From Candidatus Rhabdochlamydia sp. (lineage in GTDB: Bacteria > Chlamydiota > Chlamydiia > Chlamydiales > Rhabdochlamydiaceae), in assembly GCA_030043495.1 (NCBI GenBank), contig JASHXO010000137.1, forward strand, positions 1 to 7,534: 7,534 nucleotides of DNA, given 5' to 3'. Position 1 is the first letter of the stretch. The number at the start of each line of letters is the position of its first letter. The translations under genes were made by a program, and so were the position numbers. A model generated the notes under the pieces. That model saw only the letters and a list, made by a program, of their open reading frames with translations. It did no database searches and was not told the DNA's origin. Below, one piece after another: positions 1 to 5,098 of the stretch.

Positions 1-92
1 ATAATTGTCATCTTTAAAAAGGAGGCGTACCCCAATCTTCTGCTTATTTATTGTACCATCTTTTTTAAGAATATATTTTTATAAATACGCAT
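1..92 (-). CDS. N-terminal fragment of an inward-rectifier (Kir/KirBac-like) K+ channel, frame-disrupted, continues off the left edge
   Basis: Seen: on the minus strand, an ATG at 92-90 opens a short frame (MRIYKNIFLKKMVQ) that stops with TAA at 50-48. The -1 frame, open from 78 to the window edge, reads ILKKDGTINKQKIG, then VRLLF, then KDDNY. It has no ATG, GTG or TTG start. The two frames join smoothly at the heptamer A AAA AAG (66-60), in dnaX-like phase. Known family pattern (from memory): Kir and KirBac N-termini carry a (K)(K)DG-x-x-N motif, then a small-residue Gly, then an Asp-rich 'DD-x-Y' slide-helix start before the first membrane helix. The match to the KirBac3.1 layout (IL-x-x-DG-x-x-N ... 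G ... DD-x-Y) is good. Such channels pass K+ across the inner membrane. Inference: either a -1 programmed frameshift, a disrupted gene, a homopolymer base-calling error, or a rare ATT start at 72-70. Pore and cytoplasmic domains are outside the window, so the family call is moderate. Confidence 0.42.
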
Positions 93-102
93 TTCAAAAA
101 TA

Positions 103-131
103 AATATAAACAATACAAAAACTTTTTCCAA
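103..131 (-). promoter_or_regulatory. Candidate promoter for the leftward channel-like gene
   Basis: On the minus strand TTGGAA (131-126) is followed, after exactly 17 bases, by TATATT (108-103). These match the sigma-70 boxes at 4/6 and 5/6. Transcription would begin near position 96, only a few bases before the ATG at 92-90. The message would then be almost leaderless, which fits the absence of a Shine-Dalgarno sequence there. The surrounding DNA is so AT-rich that chance matches are likely. Confidence 0.28.
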
Positions 132-141
132 AAATTTAAAA

Positions 142-203
142 TATAATTGCATTTGCGCAAGAACTTATTTTACTTTTTTTAAAAATTGCATTATTCTTAT
201 AAT
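142..203 (+). promoter_or_regulatory. Candidate promoter region of the 1216-residue gene
   Basis: Two perfect TATAAT boxes occur on the plus strand, at 142-147 and 198-203. The second would start transcription near 210 and leave an untranslated leader of about 37 bases before the ATG at 247. Neither has a good TTGACA at 17 bases; only a T-run (175-180) sits at the -35 position of the second. Between them lie a perfect 8-base palindrome TTGCGCAA (153-160) and a direct repeat AATTGCATT (145-153 and 184-192), either of which could be a regulator site. Apart from these and the leftward promoter, the divergent spacer 93-246 shows nothing else. Confidence 0.35.
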
Positions 204-246
204 AAAAAGACTTATCGTTTAATGAAGAGAATTAAGGTAAATAATT

Positions 247-3200
247 ATGACAACTAATCGACTTACTATCAGTGGAGCCGCTGAATATACAAACCTTATT
301 CCACTAGACACTCACATCCAAGCTGTGGAACCTAGCACTGATAATTCAGAAGAGCAGAATACACAGGAAGAAGTTGGAACAATAGAGAATGGATACATCA
401 TAGGGAATATTGTTGGACGTTGTTCACAAGTATTTAACACATCATTCGTGTCAATAGGGGATACAAAAGCAAAAAATGAAGCGCTTTTGGCTCTGAGTGC
501 ATTTAAAGAAAAGGCAAAAAAACCACAAAAGGCGCCTCAAGAAATCGCTAAGCCTGCGGGTATGCTACCTCCATCGCTCAGAATAGACTTATGGCAATTT
601 GGAGAATCTACAGAAAGAGAGCAAAGAGCAGAGGGAAAATACTTGAGTCATTTTAATGACGAGGAGAGATATTTTTTAAAACAGCAGCTGGGCAAAGTCG
701 GACACCATTTTACTACTTTTGAAGAATATCAAGATGCTGAAAACTTAAGAGACCCGTTCGATGTACGCTTGCTCGCCAATGATCCCCCTCCTCCATCAAA
801 GGAAGTTATGGAGTATATTAGAGAAGAGACCCTCCATTTAGAACAAGAAATTGCAGATTTAAGCAAAGACGTTGATGCGTTACAGAAACAACTAAATGCT
901 CAAGATGCAGCTCTTCAAACCAGCAAAAAAGGCGCACGAAAAAGTCTTTTGCAAGCCAGGATTGATAAATTAACCAAAGATATCGAGCCACAAGAACAGC
1001 TGTTAGCAGAGAAAAAAAAGCTATTATCAAAAAAACAAGAGCAATTATCACAAGCAGAGAACAATAACAACTCGTCGTGGTCTCCCCTCATGCAATTGCA
1101 AAAAGATAAAATAAAAAGAAGTAAAATATACCAAATTCCTATAGAGGGTGGGGAAAAACACGTGATTGCGCAGCTTAAAGGAATCGGCGCTCTTAGACGC
1201 GAACTTAACGAAATCAAGCAAGGGAGGCAGAAGGGTTTTGAGCAAAAGGCAATCATTAAAGTCGCCCAAAAACTTTTGGAGCTGATACGGGAGATTGGGA
1301 ATAATGATTTAATGAGCCAAACTAAAGAAATTACCTTTCATGTTTTCCAAAAAAGCATCTCACCACAAAAAGCTATAGAAGAATTAAAAAAACTTCTTTC
1401 TCAAACATATCAGCAGTACTTTCTTCAAGGTAGAGAAGCGCCTCCGTTATACCTAAAACAAAAAAATAAAGATGAGATTCTTATAGCATTTAAAGAAAAA
1501 TTTGGCGAGGAACGATTTGCAGAAGTGTTCAATAATCTGCAATCATTTTTACAAGAAATCCTTCTCTTGGCGTATCCATTAGAAATTATCAAACGAGAAA
1601 AAATAACGGATGATGTCCTAGGAAAAGAGATTGATTTATCTGAGAGTAAAGTCAGTGAATTCCCGTTTTGTTCTGGATCTTTGTTAGAGACAAAGAATAA
1701 TACGGAAATAAACAAATTGAAAGCATCTCACACACTTGCTGTAGATACTTATCTTAAGAATCGTCTTCCTTTTGCGCTCATTAATCTACTACAAGTCGAT
1801 TCGTCCTCGTGCCTTGCCAGACTGTTTCCAGGTAAAAAAACAGGTACAAGTCAAGTGAAGTTCTTTTTCGGGACACTGAATCAAGCAGTAACCCATTATC
1901 TTCCTATCTCTATTACCAAAATATCAGGAGGAGGATCGGAGTTTTATTTATTCGAAACCTATCAGGATCGCAAAATTAAACTGATCAATCCTGAGCAGAA
2001 AACAGAAGAAGAATTCGCACGTTTTTACAATTATTATATTCTGATCTTCGATATACCCTCTATTGAGTCGCTAGAGCATCAACTCTATCAGTTACGTTAC
2101 GCGAACATCCTTGTTCTCGATATGGGAGTTAAAGGAAATGTAGAAACATATACGGAACAACAAGTCAATGCTCTAGCTCAAAAAGCTAAAGAGTATCTAG
2201 AAAGCGCAGATAAGGCATATGGTCCTGCGATGCGAGTCCTTCTGCTTGGAAATACGCGGCGTATGTTGACAGAGTTTGCTCAATATCTGTATCCTGGCAT
2301 GAACAAAGACGAAGCCTTTGAAGCACTCAAATCCAAATACATTACGCCAGGGAATCCGACATTTGCATTAAATTATGCCCGTGTTTCTATTCCCAATCCA
2401 GGCCAAAAGCCCATATCTGTAGTTTTATTGGCTTTGCGCATGCCTAACGGCAGTCTAGCGGGCAAAGCAACCCGTTCCCTGCTTGTACAATCTCGAGTAG
2501 ACTACTTGGTTACAGTAGGAGCTGGTGGCTCGATTAACTATAGGACTCCTATAGGAGGTTATGAATTTATTTATAAAAGCTACATTTGTGACCGCCAAGG
2601 CAAGCCTATTAAAAGTGTAAACCTAGAACGAGCTTACAAAAAAGGTCATGTGCTCATTCCACCAAATGCTACCCCAAACAGTAATATCACTGTATCTGGT
2701 CCTCTTTTAGAAACAGGCGATTGGTTGGCCACTACAAAAAGAAATCTCACCTCCATATCAAATGTGGACGTTGAATCTTTTCATATTCTCAATGCATTCA
2801 ATAATGCTCCGAGTGAGGGTGCTTATCCTTATGTCACTCCTGCTCTGTTCATCTCTGATCACGTAGGTAAAAAAGATGCCTCGCTAAGCAAAATCATCGG
2901 CAAAGCTGCATATAAGGATGCTTATCTGCTGACACAGTTTATTGCACAGCAGATCAGGAAACTGCACTCACCTTCCCCCAGCTTAATCCCGATGCCTCCT
3001 TCCTCTAAACCTCAACAATATTTTATTAAGACAGAAACTCTCTATGCCCCACCTGGCGAAAAAGATCAGGAGGCAGTACAAGTTCCGATTGCAAATATTC
3101 AACACATTGCCTTCACGAAGGAAAATCTTGGACTAATATTCCAATTAATCAATGCTGTTACCGTCAATCGTCCTTACGATAGTAGAGCAACTAAAGATAT

Positions 3201-3897
3201 TGAAGTTCCCTATGTCTCTGCAAAAACAAAATTAACAGCTTATAGACCGAATCACAATGGTACCCATAGTTCCCGACAGGCCCGTCTTGTAGAAGCCGCG
3301 CTTCCATGCATTGTTCAGTTCGGCAAGCTTAGTATGAGAGGCGCACTAAATAGCTTATTCTCATCGCCAAAAAACATTCTTGCTCTACAATTAGCTGCTT
3401 ACTGCTTAAGAATAGGTCGTTGCGATGAGAGTGGTTGGAAACTGGATGGGGATAACTATAACGCTCGTTCAGCAGAGATTTTCCGTGAATATGCTAAGCA
3501 GCTCAAGATCGATCCCAAGATCAGGGAATTGTTAGCAAAATATATCCGTTTGTCAACTTTCGATGACAACCAGGCTGAAATTAATAATGAACAGGACCGG
3601 TTAGTCCATGCAGTGCTATCTTTAGTCCATGAATTAGATCTCATCCGACTCTTTCCTGCTGATAAGTTTAAAAACAAAGTTTATAAACACTTGCAAACTT
3701 TGCTGCAAAATAATGAGGACATAGAGAAATATGCAAATACTTTGATCAAATTTTCCCAGAATCTCTCGATTGCCACGGGAGGAACACTGCGGAATGCAAG
3801 ATCTCCATTGCAGAATGAAGAAGAGTTTACGATTAACAGTACTTATGGTGGTTATTGCTGGAAGACGGTACAAAATATTCCTCTTCCTCGCATATAA
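247..3897 (+). CDS. Giant multidomain putative effector: coiled coil, nucleoside-phosphorylase-like domain, SidE-like phosphodiesterase domain
   Basis: A 1216-residue soluble protein with no signal peptide or clear membrane helix. The start is fixed by an in-frame TAA at 238-240 just upstream; a modest TAAGG (233-237) lies 9 bases before the ATG. Layout: 1-100 polar, low-complexity N-terminus (plausible type III/IV secretion region); Pro stretch near 179-184; charged coiled coil about 190-275; helical, unassigned 300-500; beta-rich, unassigned 505-605; phosphorylase-like domain about 655-905; Ser/Pro linker 906-925; SidE-PDE-like domain about 950-1190. Known: PNP/MTAN-fold enzymes cleave nucleoside N-glycosidic bonds, and Legionella SidE PDE domains cleave the phosphodiester of ADP-ribosylated ubiquitin or reverse phosphoribosyl-ubiquitination. 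Inference: a host-directed effector acting on ADP-ribose or nucleotide-type linkages, encoded divergently from the channel fragment and upstream of another unassigned gene. Coding is very likely; the domain calls come from motifs read by eye. Confidence 0.85.
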   Translation: MTTNRLTISGAAEYTNLIPLDTHIQAVEPSTDNSEEQNTQEEVGTIENGYIIGNIVGRCSQVFNTSFVSIGDTKAKNEALLALSAFKEKAKKPQKAPQEIAKPAGMLPPSLRIDLWQFGESTEREQRAEGKYLSHFNDEERYFLKQQLGKVGHHFTTFEEYQDAENLRDPFDVRLLANDPPPPSKEVMEYIREETLHLEQEIADLSKDVDALQKQLNAQDAALQTSKKGARKSLLQARIDKLTKDIEPQEQLLAEKKKLLSKKQEQLSQAENNNNSSWSPLMQLQKDKIKRSKIYQIPIEGGEKHVIAQLKGIGALRRELNEIKQGRQKGFEQKAIIKVAQKLLELIREIGNNDLMSQTKEITFHVFQKSISPQKAIEELKKLLSQTYQQYFLQGREAPPLYLKQKNKDEILIAFKEKFGEERFAEVFNNLQSFLQEILLLAYPLEIIKREKITDDVLGKEIDLSESKVSEFPFCSGSLLETKNNTEINKLKASHTLAVDTYLKNRLPFALINLLQVDSSSCLARLFPGKKTGTSQVKFFFGTLNQAVTHYLPISITKISGGGSEFYLFETYQDRKIKLINPEQKTEEEFARFYNYYILIFDIPSIESLEHQLYQLRYANILVLDMGVKGNVETYTEQQVNALAQKAKEYLESADKAYGPAMRVLLLGNTRRMLTEFAQYLYPGMNKDEAFEALKSKYITPGNPTFALNYARVSIPNPGQKPISVVLLALRMPNGSLAGKATRSLLVQSRVDYLVTVGAGGSINYRTPIGGYEFIYKSYICDRQGKPIKSVNLERAYKKGHVLIPPNATPNSNITVSGPLLETGDWLATTKRNLTSISNVDVESFHILNAFNNAPSEGAYPYVTPALFISDHVGKKDASLSKIIGKAAYKDAYLLTQFIAQQIRKLHSPSPSLIPMPPSSKPQQYFIKTETLYAPPGEKDQEAVQVPIANIQHIAFTKENLGLIFQLINAVTVNRPYDSRATKDIEVPYVSAKTKLTAYRPNHNGTHSSRQARLVEAALPCIVQFGKLSMRGALNSLFSSPKNILALQLAAYCLRIGRCDESGWKLDGDNYNARSAEIFREYAKQLKIDPKIRELLAKYIRLSTFDDNQAEINNEQDRLVHAVLSLVHELDLIRLFPADKFKNKVYKHLQTLLQNNEDIEKYANTLIKFSQNLSIATGGTLRNARSPLQNEEEFTINSTYGGYCWKTVQNIPLPRI
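814..1071 (+). other. Coiled-coil segment of the 1216-residue protein (residues about 190-275)
   Basis: Residues around 190-275 are dense in Glu, Lys, Gln and Leu with heptad-like spacing (for example LEQEIADLSKDVDALQKQL), and proline occurs only once (Pro248). This is the usual appearance of a long coiled coil. It ends at a short Asn/Ser run (272-277). It probably spaces or oligomerises the N-terminal part relative to the catalytic half, or binds a host partner. Confidence 0.7.
2209..2961 (+). other. Nucleoside phosphorylase/nucleosidase-like domain (residues about 655-905)
   Basis: Seen, in the order expected of the PNP/UDP phosphorylase fold: MRVLLLGNTRR (662-672), like the phosphate-loop 'PGDPxR' strand; LVTVGAGGSI (754-763), like the glycine-rich 'GxxGG' core strand; LLETGDWLATT (820-830), like the 'GD' segment after the central sheet; NVDVESFHI (839-847), like 'VDMEsa', whose Glu binds ribose hydroxyls; and LFISDHVG (867-874), whose Asp871 aligns with the catalytic Asp of the 'iSD' motif. 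Known: this fold cleaves N-glycosidic bonds of nucleosides, with phosphate or water. Inference: key residues are retained, so it may be active. The substrate, and phosphorylase versus hydrolase action, cannot be told from sequence alone. Confidence 0.6.
3094..3816 (+). other. SidE-like phosphodiesterase (HD-related) domain (residues about 950-1190)
   Basis: Seen: AYRPNHNGTHSSRQ (998-1011), resembling the SidE 'RPNHG-x-x-H-x-x-R' helix; IGRCDES (1056-1062), resembling 'GRxxE', followed by an ARSAEIF segment (1073-1079) like SidE 'ERSAxNF'; and VHELDLIR (1127-1134), resembling 'H-x-LDLxR'. From memory, the SdeA catalytic residues are His277, Glu340 and His407. Here the Glu1061-to-His1128 spacing is 67, the same as 340 to 407. 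The first His is 1003 or 1007, a few residues closer than in SdeA. Known: this fold hydrolyses phosphodiesters of ADP-ribosyl-ubiquitin or removes phosphoribosyl-ubiquitin. No ADP-ribosyltransferase R-S-ExE set is visible in the same protein. Homology is inferred by eye. Confidence 0.55.
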
Positions 3898-3924
3898 AAA
3901 TCGATTTGAAATAATAATTTGAGT

Positions 3925-3943
3925 TTTAAGAGACCTTCTCTAA
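3925..3943 (+). repeat. Intergenic 19-base repeat, copy 1
   Basis: TTTAAGAGACCTTCTCTAA begins 27 bases after the stop of the 1216-residue gene and ends 70 bases before the next start. It matches copy 2 (4951-4969) at 17 of 19 positions. It contains a small inverted repeat AGAGA-CCT-TCTCT. The word CATCT follows in both copies, directly here and after a short T-run in the other. It could be a protein-binding site, a processing site or the remnant of a duplication. Confidence 0.5.
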
Positions 3944-3964
3944 CATCTTATGGTTTAAAAATAC

Positions 3965-3988
3965 GGGAAGGATTAAATTGGCCCTCCC
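3965..3988 (+). terminator. Weak hairpin between the two left-hand genes
   Basis: GGGAAGG (3965-3971) can pair with CCCTCCC (3982-3988) with one mismatch around a 10-base loop, followed by an A/T-rich tail without a proper T-run. It sits just upstream of the ribosome-binding site of the 288-residue gene. It could be a poor terminator of the upstream gene or a leader structure affecting the downstream one. No other terminator is visible in 3898-4013, so read-through from the first gene to the second is possible. Confidence 0.25.
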
Positions 3989-4013
3989 TATTTAAAATTA
4001 AAGAGGAGAATGC

Positions 4014-4880
4014 ATGTTCCCTACGCAACATATTTATTCAACTCCAGTAAACTATGACAAATGGTCCGAGCCCCATGTTGATACTCATCAATTTTTTCAA
4101 TCTTACTCACCCGATTTTCAACCAGCCCTTGATTTTCTCATGCAAGATGCTGCTCTCGTTGAGACGCTAAAGGAAATCGTAGACATTCAAGGAGAGAAAA
4201 TTCATCTGAAGTTTGGTTTACAAGTACAACCAGCAAGCTATGATTTTGATACCAATACTATTACGCTAAGTAAATCCTATCGACAAAGCTCTTTGCAAGA
4301 GCAGGTTGCTTTTCTATTTTTTGAGCTGCAAAACGCGCGGCAATGTCAAGATTTGCAGTACCTGCATAGCCAAGCGGAAGCTCTAGGAAAGGAGGAGTTT
4401 GTCAAGCAAATTGAACAGCATGAATATCATTCAGCCTTAGCAACGCATAATTATGTTCATAAGTATGTAAACAAAGGGATCTTTTCAAAAGCTGTTCCTT
4501 ATTTCTATATACCCCTTAATTTTAAGGACCATTATCTCTTACAACAACTGACTGGCCATGCTCAGGATATTGCTGCTCGAGTTGACCGGTTTATGCACAC
4601 ACAAAATAAGAAGGAATATCGCGGGACATGGCCTTGCCCATTGACGCCAATCCAGGTGCCCGTTCTAAAATTGATGCTTTCTTATAAAACTGTTCTGCAA
4701 ACACCCAAGAAGGAGACAACTAAAGAAATGCGAGGGGAAGCTAAACAGGGAATCATCAAATTGATGAGTGAAATTGATTCCATTTACACTTCCAATCCAA
4801 AAGTCTCAGGTGCTCTGTGGAGAAATGCTCACGCGATATATCCAATTAGTTCGGAAAAAGAACTTCCCATTGCGTACTAA
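4014..4880 (+). CDS. Hypothetical protein, 288 residues, possible effector
   Basis: Not recognised. The start is well supported: AGAGGAG (4002-4008) ends 5 bases before the ATG. Soluble, with no signal peptide or membrane helix. Seen: a beta segment with DFDTNTITLS (77-86) leading into a helix LQEQVAFLFFELQNARQ (94-110), then helices with E134, H136, E137, H139 and H145. This strand-then-'(H/F)ELxNA'-helix order recalls minimal zincin-like peptidase or toxin domains, but the metal-binding HExxH is absent (Phe-Glu-Leu-Gln-Asn in its place). If related, it is a degenerate or pseudo-enzyme. The C-terminal half (160-288) is mainly helical and charged. It follows the giant gene on the same strand with a 116-base gap and no strong terminator, so co-expression and a joint role in host interaction are possible, but this rests on context only. 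Confidence 0.8.
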   Translation: MFPTQHIYSTPVNYDKWSEPHVDTHQFFQSYSPDFQPALDFLMQDAALVETLKEIVDIQGEKIHLKFGLQVQPASYDFDTNTITLSKSYRQSSLQEQVAFLFFELQNARQCQDLQYLHSQAEALGKEEFVKQIEQHEYHSALATHNYVHKYVNKGIFSKAVPYFYIPLNFKDHYLLQQLTGHAQDIAARVDRFMHTQNKKEYRGTWPCPLTPIQVPVLKLMLSYKTVLQTPKKETTKEMRGEAKQGIIKLMSEIDSIYTSNPKVSGALWRNAHAIYPISSEKELPIAY

Positions 4881-4910
4881 CTTAGCCTATCGAACTTGAT
4901 CAGTCAAAAA

Positions 4911-4930
4911 ATGCATGCATACATTATGCA
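4911..4930. repeat. Overlapping palindromes (ATGCA-rich cluster)
   Basis: ATGCATGCAT (4911-4920) is a perfect 10-base palindrome. Overlapping it, TGCATA (4916-4921) and TATGCA (4925-4930) form a 6-base stem with a 3-base loop. The word CAGTCAAA flanks the cluster on both sides (4901-4908 and 4929-4936). A short T-run (4940-4944) follows, too far for a textbook terminator. It may be an operator for the efflux operon or the 3' end of the 288-residue gene's transcript. Confidence 0.35.
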
Positions 4931-4950
4931 GTCAAACAATTTTTCCCGCA

Positions 4951-4969
4951 TTTAAAAGACGTTCTCTAA
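4951..4969 (+). repeat. Intergenic 19-base repeat, copy 2
   Basis: TTTAAAAGACGTTCTCTAA matches copy 1 (3925-3943) at 17 of 19 positions. It lies 70 bases after the stop of the 288-residue gene and 109 bases before the efflux lipoprotein start, in the same orientation relative to the genes as copy 1. CATCT follows at 4976-4980. The rest of the 198-base spacer holds only the palindrome cluster and a candidate promoter. Confidence 0.5.
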
Positions 4970-5019
4970 GTTTTTCATCTACGAAGGGTATAGTTTGAGA
5001 AAACGCAAGTTAAAATACA

Positions 5020-5048
5020 TTGACGCCTTGATGATTATAAATTAATAA
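5020..5048 (+). promoter_or_regulatory. Candidate promoter of the efflux operon
   Basis: TTGACG (5020-5025) matches the -35 consensus at 5/6. The best-placed -10 after 17 bases is TAATAA (5043-5048), which is poor; a better TATAAA (5036-5041) is too close. The position just ahead of the efflux genes is right, but the boxes are not compelling. Confidence 0.3.
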
Positions 5049-5062
5049 TGAGGAATGGTATT

Positions 5063-5098
5063 ATGATAAATAAATCCCATGACTTATTTTATTTTTGA
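5063..5098 (+). other. Possible 11-codon leader frame overlapping the efflux lipoprotein start
   Basis: The only good Shine-Dalgarno here, GAGGA (5050-5054), is 8 bases before an ATG at 5063 that opens the short frame MINKSHDLFYF, ending in TTT TGA (93-98 of the 5000s). The efflux protein's own ATG (5079) has no Shine-Dalgarno and lies inside this frame. It could be a translational-coupling leader, the true N-terminus reached by a +1 shift at TTT TGA, or the product of a one-base length error in the T5 run at 5092-5096. Confidence 0.3.

Noticed and set aside
1..84. Plus-strand tail of an upstream gene (open frame ending with TAA at 82-84)
   Set aside because: The translation is Ile/Phe/Leu-rich with no recognisable motif, while the opposite strand gives a Kir-like motif; the minus-strand reading is preferred.
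818..1269. Minus-strand open frames of 73-113 codons inside the giant gene
   Set aside because: They lie antisense to a continuous 1216-codon gene with clear protein-like composition, overlap one another, and have Cys/Phe/Leu-rich translations typical of antisense shadows.
3456..3873. Minus-strand open frames at the 3' end of the giant gene
   Set aside because: Antisense to the SidE-like domain, whose motifs lie on the plus strand; no ribosome site or recognisable product.
247..3897. Full SidE-type all-in-one ubiquitin ligase (mART plus PDE)
   Set aside because: No convincing R...S-T-S...ExE ADP-ribosyltransferase motif set was seen; only the PDE-like part is supported.
4014..4880. Active zinc metalloprotease
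   Set aside because: No HExxH motif; the candidate helix reads FFELQNA, so catalysis cannot be claimed.
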